A DNA stretch of 64,000 nt from Tupaia tana (GCA_026018925.1 JAKSZU010000008.1:8546415-8610414), one strand, 5' to 3'; shown: positions 1-11,412, counted from the stretch's first letter. Translations and numbers: made by a program. The notes: generated from the sequence alone by a model not told the origin.

Positions 1-389
1 ACTTCATCTAAATGGGCAAAGGTGTTTATAGAATTGTTTAGTGTTCACTTATCCTTTTCATATATGCAAGGCCTGTAGTGGTATCTCTTTTTTATTCCTG
101 ATATGGCAATTTGTATATTCTGTCTTTCTTTCTTTGTCAGTTTTTTAGATGTTTATACATTCTCTGATCTTTAAAGAACCAGTTTTTGGCTTTCTTGTTT
201 GTCTCTCTCTCTCTCTTTTTTTTTTTCTGGTTCCTGTTTTGTTGATTTCTTGCTTTTCTCCCACAGATGAGGTGCCATTTATCTCTGACTGCATTCAATA
301 ATTTTGCATTAGTTCTTTATTGATGATGTATCTTGGCCTGAATTTCTTTGAGTTTATCTTATTTGGAATTTGCTCAGCTTCTTCTTTTT

Positions 390-411
390 TAAAGAATGAT
401 TTTATTTAACT

Positions 412-448
<37 letters not shown>

Positions 449-465
449 TTTGACCAGAGAGGGAC

Positions 466-496
<31 letters not shown>

Positions 497-589
497 AAGT
501 GAGAAAGCAAGCCACCAGACCTGGAACTCAAACTGTGGTCAGCTATGTGGGAACTTAGCACCCTTAACCACTATGCCACCTCTGGCCCT
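390..589 (-). mobile_element. SINE-B copy
   Basis: Antisense copy: an ATTT-rich tail on the left, then tttgaccagagagggacagag and a GA run, then the reverse of the tRNA-like head ending in ccacctctggccc. It lies inside the L1 remnant. Confidence 0.85.
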
Positions 590-844
590 TTACTTAGTTT
601 TTTCAATCTGTATAGTTATGTCTTTTGACAAATTTGGGATTTTTTAAAAAGTTACTAATTCTTCAAGTAAACCTTCAATCTTGTTTCCTTTCTCTTCTGA
701 GGATCTGAGCTCATGAGGATGACATTAGCTCATCCATCACAGGCTCTCAGGTTCTTAAGACTGTGTCCAACTTATGTTATTACTAGTCTGTTTTGTTTGT
801 GTTTTTCAGGTTGGATAATTTCATCTTTTCTTCTTTTAATTTTG

Positions 845-867
845 TTAGAGGGCACTCGAACTTGAAA

Positions 868-900
<33 letters not shown>

Positions 901-1094
901 GAAAATGAGAAAGTACCCCCCATGGAGGATGGTCAAGTTGCCATCCCATCTCCATATTTCACTCCTTTTGGAATTTTGGGCATGGATATCCACATGCCCA
1001 GCATGTTTTTTAAGCTGCCATGTCCAGGACTTGAGCCATGAAGTCAGCCATGTAGGATCCAGCCACCTTAACCATCACACCACTGGCTGGACCC
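845..1094 (-). mobile_element. SINE-A' copy (old, diverged)
   Basis: Antisense relative of SINE-A. It has the GA-rich stretch, the middle ending ttttgggcatgg, a decayed B box (gacttgagcc) and the head end caccactggctggaccc. It has diverged far more than the neighbouring copy at 1233. Confidence 0.75.
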
Positions 1095-1232
1095 AAATTG
1101 GATCATTTCTATTGGTCTGTCTTTTAGGTCAAGGACTCTTCCTTCTGTCCTTCAATTCTGCAGGTTAGCCTGTCCACTGGGTTTCTGTTGTTTTCATTGA
1201 ATTTTTCAATTCAAAATTCCTATTTGGTCCTT

Positions 1233-1501
1233 CTTTTTTTTTTTTTTTGGAGAGGTTTTTTTCGCTATAGGGCGCGTGCGCTCGCCAGACAGACAGAGAG
1301 AGACATAGAGACAGAAAGCGAGAAATCACCCCCCAGGGGGGATGGTCACGCCACAATCCCTTCTCCATTCTCCTCTCGGGATCTTGGGCACGCACGCACA
1401 CGCGCCCGGCGTGAGTTGTAAGCCACCGGGTCCAAGACGCGAACCGCGGTCGACTACATGGGAGTCCAGTGACATAGCCATTACGCTAGCTGCTGGTTCC
1501 C
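1233..1501 (-). mobile_element. SINE-A copy, full length, with target duplication
   Basis: Poly(T), then gagaggttttttcgctatag, and a near-consensus body ending tagctgctggttcc. A 10-bp target duplication, tttggtcctt, lies at 1223-1232 and 1502-1511. It is a recent insertion into the L1 remnant. Confidence 0.93.
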
Positions 1502-1567
1502 TTTGGTCCTTATTTATATCTTCTTTTATTTTTCTTCTAAAATTCTATCTTTATTTTTAAAAGTTGC

Positions 1568-1856
1568 TATAGGATGCTTGCACTCACTGGAAAGAGACAG
1601 AGAGAGGAAGAGACAGAGAGAGAAAGAGAGAGAGACAGAGAGAGAGAGGGAGAGAGAGAGAGAGAGAAACTGAGAAAGCACCTGCCAGAGGGATGGCCAT
1701 GCCATAATCTCTTCTCCTCCTTTGTCGCGCTCTGGTTTGTAGGCGCTCTCACACACATGCCTGCTGTGGTTTTCCATCTGCTAGGTCTAGAACTCAAAGT
1801 GCAGTCAGCCATTTGAAATCCAGCTATCTTAATCACCAAGCCACCAGGTGACCCCG
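1568..1856 (-). mobile_element. SINE-A' copy with long GA tract
   Basis: Antisense diverged A-type element starting at gctataggatgcttgcactc. It has an expanded GA/GACA tract at about 1600-1670 and a head ending ccaccaggtgacccc. The GA tract is the only reason open frames appear here. Confidence 0.75.
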
Positions 1857-2120
1857 ATATAGTTTCTATTTCTTTGCTGCAACTTTTGACTTATTCTCTG
1901 AGGCTTTAAATATTTTCATTTGTTTCAAGCATATTTGTAATTACTCACTGAAATATTTTTATGTTGATTGTTTTAAAATCTTAGTCAAAAAATTCACACC
2001 CCTCTGTCATCTTGGTGTTGGCATTTATTGATTGATTGACATGTATTGATTGTCTTTATATATTCAATTTGAGATTTCCTAGTTCTTGGTACGATGACAG
2101 ATTTCCATGGAAACTTAGAC

Positions 2121-2390
2121 TTTTTTTTTTTTTTTTTTTAGAGGTTTTTGCCCTAGGGCGCATGCACTTGCCAGACAGACAGAGAGAGACAGAGAGACAG
2201 AAAGCGAGAAATCACCCCCCAGAGGGGATGGCCACGCCACAATCCCTTCTCCTCTGTACTCCTCTCGGGATCTTGGGCACGCACGCACACGTGCCCGGCG
2301 TGAGTTTTAAGCCACCGGGTCTGGGACGCGAACTGCGGTCCACTACGTGGGAGTCCAGCGACATAGCCTTTACGCTAACTGCTTGTCTAG
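2121..2390 (-). mobile_element. SINE-A copy with target duplication
   Basis: Poly(T) followed by agaggtttttgccctagggc and a standard A body. The head end reads acgctaactgcttg. The flanking repeat aaacttagac at 2111-2120 and 2391-2400 is the target duplication. Confidence 0.92.
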
Positions 2391-2420
2391 AAACTTAGAC
2401 ATTTTCATATTACATTACAC

Positions 2421-2574
2421 AATTGTGGGTTTTAATTAGAGTTTCTGTTGCAGTTAACTTTGTTCACGATGGCTCTGGCGGGGTGGAAGAGGCCTACAAT
2501 TGTGGGTTTTAATTAGAGTTTCTGTTGCAGTTAACTTTGTTCGCGATGGCTCTGGCGGGGTGGAAGAGGCCTAC
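2421..2574. repeat. Two tandem 77-bp copies inside L1 5' UTR
   Basis: The segment starting aattgtgggttttaattaga occurs at 2421 and again at 2498. Both copies run to gaagaggcctac, and they differ by one base (ttcacgatgg against ttcgcgatgg). This is a local duplication that the flanking L1 does not need. Confidence 0.9.
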
Positions 2575-3272
2575 CATGTGGTGCAGGAGGTGGGGCACTG
2601 CTGCGCAGTTCTGAGACCCAGTTTTGGATCCTGGGTCCTTACCTGAGCAGGTTCATTGTCTCTGTGGGAGTTCCAAAACCTAGTGGGCTGGAAGCCTGGA
2701 TGAAGTATTGTGGACAGTGAGACACTGCAGAGGGTGCGACGCCCCTTATTCAAAAATACAGTGAAATGAAATAATGTGAAAGAAGTGGGCAGCCCCTTAT
2801 CAGTGCCAGGTGGAGGTGGAGGTTGAGGTTCCCAATCTGGCCTCTGCTGACCCCAGCAGGGACTGCTATCACTGCTAAATGGGGGTCAGAGTTTGGCTCC
2901 CAGCATGGTCTCCACCAGCAGCCCAGTGATGGGGAGGGTGGTCTCCTTCCTGCTGCGCAGTGGAGAAGCCTTGCCTACTTGGCCTCCTCTGAAGCCCCCC
3001 CGCCGTGCCTCCTCACTGCCCCGAGGGAGAGGAAGCCCGGACTTCCCTGCTGTCTCCACTACCATTGCGGGGGCACGCTTGCTAGCTGCTGGGAGGGACG
3101 AAGGTCCTGGCTCCTTCCTTGGCCTTTCCGAGGCAGCAGGGTGCTCACATGCCTTGTTACAGCCTCAGGATGGAAGGAGTCTGGGCTCCCCACTTTTCCT
3201 TTGCTTATGGGGTTTGGGGTGAGCCACCGTGTGTTGGGGGGTGCTCGGCTGGATTAAAGCTGTTACTGTGTA

Positions 3273-3453
3273 GGACCAGCAGTTGGCATAACGGCTATGT
3301 CGCTGGACTCCCATGTAGCCAACTGCGGTTCGAGTCCCAGACACGGTGGCTTAAACTCACGCCGGGTGCGTGTGTGTGACTGGCAGTGTGGTCATTTCCC
3401 TTGGGAGGTGATTTCTCACTTTCTGACACGCATCCTATATCAAAAACCTCTCA

Positions 3454-3504
<51 letters not shown>

Positions 3505-3510
3505 AAAAAG
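3273..3510 (+). mobile_element. SINE-A copy with long poly(A) and 15-bp target duplication
   Basis: Head ggaccagcagttggcataac with a good B box (ggttcgagtcc). Part of the middle is missing compared with full copies. It ends cctctcaataaaa followed by a poly(A) of nearly 50 bases. The target duplication agctgttactgtgta is perfect at 3258-3272 and 3511-3525. Confidence 0.93.
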
Positions 3511-3525
3511 AGCTGTTACTGTGTA

Positions 3526-3960
3526 ACAGAATTCTGCCCTCGTCTGCTACTGTCTTGTTCTCTGGCTAGACAGCTTAAGACTTCTGTGATTTTAGTTGTC
3601 CCCAATTTGCTTATTGACATATGAGACTGAAAAGAAGACTCGGAGAACTCACTGCCCGTCGCTCCTCGGGTGCCGCGGCCCCCAGCTGGTCTGCCTTCCT
3701 CTCTCCACCATTCATTCTTCCTGCTTGCTTGCTATGTAGTGTTCAGGTTTCCTAGTCATCCTTAGGGAGAGAAATAGAGAAAGGTTTGCCTACTTTAACT
3801 TTCTGGAAGTGAAAGTCCTTGGTCTAAATTTATTCTAAGCTTGTTATATGATCACTTTTTTCTTTGAGGGCCTATTTTTATCAGTTAATAACACATACAG
3901 TGTTGATAATAAAATAATACTTTATATTCCTGAGTGACATTTAGTCCTCTCTTTAATTTT
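3526..3960. other. No gene seen; possible further L1 5' UTR
   Basis: The sequence carries on the host of the preceding SINE. Up to about 3700 it may still be L1 5' UTR (gaactcactgcccgtcgctc). Beyond that I recognise nothing. Confidence 0.4.
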
Positions 3961-3999
3961 TTTTTTTAAAGACTTTTGCCATAAGGCATGTACACTCAG

Positions 4000-4033
<34 letters not shown>

Positions 4034-4235
4034 CAATGAGAAGGAAAGTGAAAAATCTCTCCCCAGAAGGGATGTCCATTCTGCAATCCCTTGTCCTCTA
4101 TTCTCCCCTCAGGATTTATGGATATGTACACACATGTCCCTGGCAGGATTTTCAAGCTGACGGTTCTGGAACTAGAACTGTGGTTGACCATGTGGAAATC
4201 CAGCTCCTTAACCACCATACCACCTGCTGGTCCCT
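3961..4235 (-). mobile_element. SINE-A' copy
   Basis: Poly(T), then ttttgccataaggcatgtac, GA tract, A-type middle with an internal deletion, and a head ending ccacctgctggtccc. It is diverged, so older than the SINE-A copies. Confidence 0.8.
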
Positions 4236-4264
4236 AAAATACAGTTGTTTTTAAAAATTTATTT

Positions 4265-4432
4265 GGGGGCTGGCAGGTGGTGTGGTGGTTGGGGCTGTGG
4301 ACTCCTCCATGGCTGACCACAGTTCAGGTACTGGACCTGGTGGCTAGCTTTCTCACTCTTCCTCTCTCTCTCTGTCTGGTCAAATTGAATAATAATAATA
4401 AATTAATTAAATAAAATAAATAATTATTAAAG
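4265..4432 (+). mobile_element. SINE-B copy
   Basis: Starts gggggctggcaggtggtgtg. It has a decayed B box, a CT tract with gtctggtcaaattg, and a tail of AAT/AATT repeats. Confidence 0.85.
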
Positions 4433-5263
4433 AAGTTTATCTTGGATCTTGTGACTTTGATGGCTTACTTATAAGTTCTAACAGCTTTTGTGTAGATCGG
4501 GATTTTCTTCATAGACAATTAGGTCACTTGTGAATAAACACAGTTTTAATTCATCCTTTCAGATTTGAAAGTCTTTTGCTTCTGCCTCGTCTTACCACGC
4601 TGGTTCGGACTTTTTGTTCAGTGTGGGTTAGGAGAAACTCCCCAGTCTCCTTTCTTTTTCTGTGACACGATTCCTTAGTAAGTAACCTTGGAAAGGGTAA
4701 ATGTGCATTTTCTATTTCTCAGAATTGCTCCCGTCCTATCTGCCTTTAAAGACAATCAAACCACCTTTGTCTGAAGAAAGGGGTAGAATGAATTTTGTTG
4801 GTTTGGGAGGTGAAAAGGTGAATGATTCAACTTTTGTGGTGGCTGTTCCTCTGGGAATGGACTTCGGGGTTTTGGAGCCCTGATGGGTAAACTCTCAACA
4901 TGTCTTTGGGGCAGTTGGGCTCCGCAGGGTGGGGGGTGGCCATTTCTTTAACTAAGAGGATGGGCCTTTAGGGTACAACATGGCAAATACAGTGAGCAAC
5001 TCTTTGAATCAAGGTGGTTTTGAGAAAATGGAGGCATGCAAGTGCAGTGTTTCCCTTCACAAGACTGTGCTAGGAGGTGGCGCAATTGCGCGTTCATTGC
5101 TTTGGACGGGGGTGGGGGTGGGGGTGGGGCGGAGGTGGGGAGAGCAGCACGTGATGGCAGTCCTGGGTGCCAGATGTGATATGCCTGTGGCAGCGGTTTG
5201 AGAGACACCTGGGCTCTCAGGGTCTTGGATCCACTTGGAAGTATTAAAAAGATCTTTGTTTAT
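4433..5263. other. No gene seen; includes a G-rich tract
   Basis: Unassigned DNA. The only striking part is 5108-5140, where runs of four to five G are separated by single T or C bases. Short open frames here have no recognisable product. Confidence 0.5.
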
Positions 5264-5444
5264 GGGGCCGGCAGGTGGCATGGTGGTTAAGGGCACTAGA
5301 CTCCCACATGGCTGACTGCAGTTCAAGACTCCAGCCTAGCGGCTTGCTTTGTCACTTTTCCTTCCTTCCTCCTTTTCTCTAGTTCTCTGATCAAATTAAA
5401 ATCAGTAAATAAATAAAGTTAAGTAAAATAATTCTTAAAACAAA
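5264..5444 (+). mobile_element. SINE-B copy
   Basis: Starts ggggccggcaggtggcatgg. It continues with a tRNA-like head, a CT-rich stretch and tctgatcaaattaaaatc, and ends in an A/T-rich tail with aaataaataaagttaag. Confidence 0.88.
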
Positions 5445-5451
5445 TCTTTTG

Positions 5452-5734
5452 GGACCAGCAGTAGGCAAAAAGAAACTAGCTGTAGGTGTAAAGGCTATGT
5501 TGCTGGATTTCCATGTAGTTGACCGCAGTTCGAGTCCTGGACCCAGTGGCTTAAACTCACGCTGGGTGCGTGTGCGTGTGTGCCCAAGATCCCGAGAGGA
5601 GAATGAAGAAGGGACTGCGGCGTGGCCATCCCCCTGGGGAGTGATTTCTCGCTTTCTGTCTTTCTGTCTCTCTGGCTAGCGTGCATGGGCCATACAGCAA
5701 AACCTCTCCCCCAAAAAACAAAAAAAAAACCCCA
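5452..5734 (+). mobile_element. SINE-A copy with disrupted A box
   Basis: Standard A body, with about 20 extra bases in the head between gggaccagcagtaggc and aaaggctatgttgctgg. These break the A box. The B box reads agttcgagtcc. Short flanking repeats caaatctttt/caaatctttg mark the insertion. Confidence 0.88.
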
Positions 5735-6894
5735 AATCTTTGTTTGGATTGCATAAGACCCTGAAGTTCTTAAAGGATCCAGGAGAGGATAAAATAGAAC
5801 CTCCTAGGGGAGGGTAAAAATGTACTTCCTGCTAATCACACAACTGAGAACTCAAATCCATTTTAATTTAGTCGCAGCAAATGAAATAAATGGAAAGTAC
5901 TTGGACTTCAAGTGTTTATATTGATTGCAGTGAGCTGAGTCAAATTGTAGAAATGCCAGCCCCAAGTGCCTGAATTTTAATTTTATAGACAAAGCAGAGT
6001 CATTGAATGCTTTGACGAGGAGACAGTGGATGTGTAAAGTACAAGGTGAACACAGTGTGTGCGCGGCCCGCTATGCTCGCAGGTAACGGAGGAAGGACGT
6101 GTGCAGAAGCCTGGGCACTGGGACGGGAAAGCTAGGCTGGGGTGAGGCCACTTGCCCGTTTTGAGTAGGTCTTGAGCTATAAACAGCACCGAGAGGGGGA
6201 ACTTCAGCAACACTTCTCACAAAGCACTCCCTGCAATGAGTTAAAAGCATGCAAAGATCTGAACATATTTCCTCTTGCTTCTTATTGGACTAAAATCCGT
6301 TTAATGGCAATTTCTTGGCGCTATCAAGGGAAGGGACTCATTGTTCTCACAGGGGCAGCTCCCCTTACCAGGGAGAGCTATTGAGGAACCCCCAGTTTGG
6401 GCTCTCTCCAGGCATTGTAAAATTATTTCACAGTGTCTGGGTTACTCTAAAGTTTCTTGTTATTGCTGTTTAAGAACAAATTTCATCCTGCACACATCCT
6501 GTTTGAAACTGAATTTTCTCCTCTGTTGGGCTGAGATAAAGAATGCACGAACGTCGCTTTGTAGCATCAGTGCACCTTGATGTCCAAGGAAACGGGCTCT
6601 GCTGCTTTCAGCCATCAGGTTGAGGGCCAGGAGGGCAAAAAGCACACATACACTGAAAGCTCAATTTCATCATGTCTTGACTAATTGAATGCGGGTAGCA
6701 TTTAATTTAAATTTAAACAAATAATAAATGGAAGGGAAACCCTTTTCTTCTTTCCTTTCCCGTTTCCTCCTCGTTCTTTCTTTTCCTCCACATTCTCCAT
6801 CACGTTCTTCACGTTCTCCTTCCTCTCTTTAGAAATGTGGTATGTCCATGTTTTTTCATTTGATGTCACAGCACTACTTCATCATTTAGAAACT
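5735..6894. other. No gene seen
   Basis: Unassigned, probably unique DNA. A pyrimidine-rich stretch lies at about 6735-6825. Open frames here are under 80 codons and resemble nothing I know. Confidence 0.5.
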
Positions 6895-7144
6895 GTCTTT
6901 CATTTTTTAGGTTTTGTGTACTCTCTGGAGAGAGAGAGACAGAGACACAGAGAGGGAAAATGAGAAATCGTCTTCCGAGAGGATGGCCATCCTTCAATCC
7001 CTTCCCCTCCATTTTTCTCTTGGGATTTTGGGCATGCACACACACGCGCCCTGTGTGATTTTCAAGCGGGCGGGTCTGGGACAAGAACAGTGATCAGCCA
7101 TGTAAGGGCTCAGAGCCTTAACTCTTATGCCACCTGCTGGCCCC
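6895..7144 (-). mobile_element. SINE-A' copy
   Basis: Antisense: attttttaggttttgtgtac, a short GACAGAG tract, the middle with tcttccgagaggatgg, and a head ending ccacctgctggcccc. The poly(A) is nearly gone. Confidence 0.82.
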
Positions 7145-7560
7145 GAAATGGCTTTTCCCCATAAGACAGTGCATGTCCACAGGCTGCATGGCATTCTGGA
7201 GGATTGCACCAATCCCTGTCTGGCACAGGGGCATAAGCAGGCAGAGCTGAGTGGCCCAGGGTGACTAGGACCCTCTCAGGCAGCAAATTTGTTTCCCTTT
7301 GCCAATTTCCTGCAGATTTACCTTTTTCTGAAAAATAAAATACTCATCCTAGCCAAGGCCCTCATAAGTGTCGCACTGTTCCCACGATGTCACAACAGAC
7401 TAGTATCGTCCTGAGGCTCTTGCCCTGTGCGTGACTTTCTCTCTTTGAGAAAGCCCTGGCATTTGGCCAACATCAGCGTAGTTTCCAAGACTGTGTGTGG
7501 AACAGGAGTCAGGCACTTTGGTTCAAGGCCTCTGAAAGAGGTCGTTCATACACCCTCACT
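7145..7560. other. Left flank of the minisatellite; no gene seen
   Basis: Moderately GC-rich DNA with no family I can name. An LTR-like origin is possible (aaaataaaata near 7332) but not shown. The minisatellite starts abruptly at 7561. Confidence 0.4.
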
Positions 7561-10500
7561 GTGGAGGCAGCTAGCTAACACCATCAGGAACTGCACACCA
7601 AAGGGAGCAGTGTTGTGCTGTGGAGGAGCTGCTAACACCGACAGGAACTACACACCAAAGGGAGCAGTGCTGTGCTGTGGAGGAGCTGCTAACACCGTCA
7701 GGAACTGCACACCAAAGGGAGCAGTGTTGTGCTGTGGAGGAGCTGCTAACACCGTCAGGAACTGCACACCAAAGGGAGCAGTGTTGTGCTGTGGAGGAGC
7801 TGCTAACACCGACAGGAACTACACACCAAAGGGAGCAGTGCTGTGCTGTGGAGGAGCTGCTAACACCGTCAGGAACTGCACACCAAAGGGAGCAGTGCTG
7901 TGCTGTGGAGGAGCTGCTAACACCGTCAGGAACTACTCACCAAAGGGAGCAGTGTTGTACTGTGGAGGAGCTATGTAACAGCGACAGGAACTGCACACCA
8001 AAGGGAGCAGTGCTGTGCTGTGGAGGAGCTGCTAACACCGACAGGAACTACACACCAAAGGGAGCAGTGCTGTGCGGTGGAGGAGCTGCTAACACCGTCA
8101 GGAACTACACACCAAAGGGAGCAGTGCTGTGCTGTGGAGGAGCTGCTAACACCGTCAGGAACTACACACCAAAGGGAGCAGTGCTGTGCTGTGGAGGAGC
8201 TGCTAACACCGTCAGGAACTACACACCAAAGGGAGCAGTGTTGTGCTGTGGAGGAGCTGCTAACACCGACAGGAACTACACACCAAAGGGAGCAGTGCTG
8301 TGCTGTGGAGGAGCTGCTAACACCGTCAGGAACTACACACCAAAGGGAGCAGTGCTGTGCTGTGGAGGAGCTGCTAACACCGACAGGAACCACACACCAA
8401 AGGGAGCAGTGTTATGCTGTGGAGAAGCTGCTAACACCGACAGGAACTACTCACCAAAGGGAGCAGTGTTGTGCTGTGGAGGAGCTGCTAACACCGACAG
8501 GAACTACTCACCAAAGGGAGCAGTGTTGTACTGTGGAGGAACTGCTAACACCGTCGGGAACAGCACACCAAAGGGAGCAGTGCTGTACTGTGGAGGAGCT
8601 GCTAACACCGACAGGAACTACACACCAAAGGGAGCAGTGCTGTGCTGTGGAGGAGCTGCTAACACCGTCAGGAACAGCACACCAAAGGGAGCAGTGCTGT
8701 GCTGTGGAGGAGCCGCTAACACCGACAGGAACTACACACCAAAGGGAGCAGTGCTGTGCTGCGGAGGAGCTGCTAACACCGACAGGAACTACTCACCAAA
8801 GGGCGCAGTGCTGTGCGGTGGAGGAGCTGCTAACACCGACAGGAACTACTCACCAAAGGGAGCAGTGCTGTGCGGTGGAGCAGCTGCTAACACCGACAGG
8901 AACTACACACCACAGGGAGCAGTGCTGTGCTGTGGAGGAGCTGCTAACTCCGTCAGGAACAGCACACCAAAGGGAGCAGTGCTGTCCTGTGGAGGAGCTG
9001 CTAAGACCGACAGGAACAGCACACCAAAGGGAGCAGTGTTGTGCTGTGGAGGAGCTGCTAACACCGACAGGAACTAGTCACCAAAGGGAGCAGTGCTGTG
9101 CTGTGGAGGAGCTGCTAACACTGACAGGAACTACTCACCAAAGGTAGCAGTGTTGTACTGTGGAGGAGCTGCTAACACCGTCAGGAACCGCACACCAAAG
9201 GGAGCAGTGTTGTACTGTGGAGGAGCTGCTAACACCGACAGGAACTACACACCAAAGGGAGCAGTGTTGTACTGTGGAGGAGCTAGGTAACACCGACAGG
9301 AACAACACACCAAAGGGAGCAGTGTTGTGCTGTGGAGGAGCTAGGTAACACCGACAGGAACTACACACCAAAGGGAGCAGTGCTGTGCTGTGGAGGAGCT
9401 GCTAACACTGATAGGAACTACACACCAAAGGGAGCAGTGCTGTGCTGTGGAGGAACTGCTAACACCGTCAGGAACTACACACCAAAGGGAGCAGTGCTGT
9501 GCTGTGGAGGAGCTGCTAACACCGACAGGAACTACACACCAAAGGGAGCAGTGCTGTGCTGTGGAGGAGCTGCTAACACCGACAGGAACCACACACCAAA
9601 GGGAGCAGTGTTGTGCTGTGGAGGAACTGCTAACACCGTCAGGAACTACACACCAAAGGGAGCAGTGCTGTGCTGTGGAGGAGCTGCTAACACCGTCAGG
9701 AACTACACACCAAAGGGAGCAGTGCTGTGCTGTGGAGGAGCTGCTAACACCGTCAGGAACTACACACCAAAGGGAGCAGTGCTGTGCTGTGGAGGAGCTG
9801 CTAACACCGTCAGGAACTACACACCAAAGGGAGCAGTGTTGTGCTGTGGAGGAGCTGCTAACACCGACAGGAACTACACACCAAAGGGAGCAGTGCTGTG
9901 CTGTGGAGGAGCTGCTATCACCGTCAGGAACTACACACCAAAGGGAGCAGTGCTGTGCTGTGGAGGAGCTGCTAACACCGACAGGAACTACACACCAAAG
10001 GGAGCAGTGTTGTGCTGTGGAGGAGCTGCTAACACCGACAGGAACTAGTCACCAAAGGGAGCAGTGCTGTGCTGTGGAGGAGCTGCTAACACCGACAGGA
10101 ACTACACACCAAAGGGAGCAGTACTGTGCTGTGGAGTAGCTGCGAACACTGACAGGAACAGCACACCAAAGGGAGCAGTGTTGTACTGTGGAGGAGCTGC
10201 TAACACTGACAGGAACTACACACCAAAGGGAGCAGTGCTGTGCTGTGGAGGAGCTGCTAACACCGTCAGGAACAGCACACCAAAGGGAGCAGTGCTGTGC
10301 TGTGGAGGAGCCGCTAACACCGACAGGAACTACACACCAAAGGGAGCAGTGCTGTGCTGTGGAGGAGCTGCTAACACCGACAGGAACTACACACCAAAGG
10401 GAGCAGTGCTGTGCTGTGGAGGAGCCGCTAACACCGACAGGAACTACACACCAAAGGGAGCAGTGTTGTGCTGTGGAGGAGCTGCTAACACTGACAGGAA

Positions 10501-10987
10501 CTACACACCAAAGGGAGCAGTGCTGTGCTGTGGAGGAGCTGCTAACACCGTCAGGAACAGCACACCAAAGGGAGCAGTGCTGTGCTGTGGAGGAGCCGCT
10601 AACACTGACAGGAACTACACACCAAAGGGAGCAGTGCTGTGCTGCGGAGGAGCTGCTAACACCGTCAGGAACTACACACCAAAGGGAGCAGTGCTGTGCT
10701 GTGGAGGAGCTGCTAACACCGACAGGAACTACACACCAAAGGGAGCAGTGTTGTGCTGTGGAGGAGCTGCTAACACCGACAGGAACTACTCACCAAAGGG
10801 AGCAGTGCTGTGCGGTGGAGGAGCTGCTAACACCGACAGGAACTACACACCAAAGAGAGCAGTACTGTGCTGTGGAGTAGCTGCGAACACTGACAGGAAC
10901 TACACACCAAAGGGAGCAGTGTTGTACTGTGGAGGAGCTGCTAACACCGACAGGAACTACACACCACAGGGAGCAGTGCTGTACTGG
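7561..10987. repeat. Minisatellite: 60 tandem units of 57 bp
   Basis: The unit reads ggagctgctaacaccgacag, then gaactacacaccaaagggag, then cagtgctgtgctgtgga. I count 60 contiguous units; most are exactly 57 bp and a few are 58 bp (variants gctatgtaac at about 7970, gctaggtaac at about 9284 and 9342, and the first unit). The main alternatives are gac/gtc, the triplet after ggaac (tac, agc, cac, tgc, tag) and cgctg/tgctg. Because 57 is a multiple of 3 and the unit lacks stops in two forward frames and one reverse frame, open frames up to 485 codons appear. The changes ignore codon position and include stops and frameshifts, so I do not call a protein. In frame, the unit would read NTDRNYTPKGAVLCCGGAA. 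Confidence 0.97.
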
Positions 10988-11345
10988 GAGTCTCACGGAG
11001 TTTCATCGCCCATAGGCTCGGCGATACCCATTAAGCTGACGAGAACTAGGTTTGCCTACTTCCAAGGCCTTTCCAGGATGTCGTCTCTTAGATAATCCCA
11101 AGGAGGTGCCAGTCTTGTGCAGAGGGGCAGCATATTTCCTGGACTGAAAACAGGACTCTGTCGGAGAGAGGGGCTTCTCTCACTTGTCTTTCCCCCCTCA
11201 GTGCACTTTATGGACTCTGTTTCTGCCTGATGCTTTGCATAATTTCCTTCCCAACTCATGGCCATCTCTCCCTTTCTTTGTGAGGTCTCTATGACTTTGA
11301 CCAGGTCATCCTGTCTGCTGGTCAGTTGGTAGGGAGGGCTCTTAT
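10988..11345. other. Right flank of the minisatellite; no gene seen
   Basis: The array breaks off at ctgtactgggag into tctcacggagtttcatcgcc. The following 350 bp match nothing I can name. An LTR-like origin shared with the left flank is only a guess. Confidence 0.4.
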
Positions 11346-11378
11346 TTTTTTTTCTTGAGAGAGTTTTTGCTATAGGGC

Positions 11379-11412
<34 letters not shown>

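Larger units (their letters stand above)
1..3640 (-). mobile_element. Old L1 LINE remnant (ORF region to 5' UTR), minus strand, broken by SINEs
   Basis: Read on the minus strand this is a decayed L1. The left part resembles L1 coding sequence; 1860-2420 and 2575-3260 resemble the GC-rich 5' UTR of ancient L1M/L1ME elements, including repeated tggcctctgctgac-like phrases. The host L1 is interrupted at 390, 845, 1233, 1568, 2121 and 3273 by SINEs, and the reading resumes after each one. No open frame survives. The outer border near 3640 is uncertain. Confidence 0.65.

Noticed and set aside
7427-9077. Long repetitive open frames (183, 485 and 375 codons) as repeat-protein genes
   Set aside because: They result from the 57-bp unit length and a stop-free consensus. 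Overlapping frames on both strands are equally open, and units vary without regard to codon position and contain stops and frameshifts.
7561-10987. CRISPR-like array
   Set aside because: Units are contiguous with no unique spacers, the unit is 57 bp, and the context is mammalian repeats.
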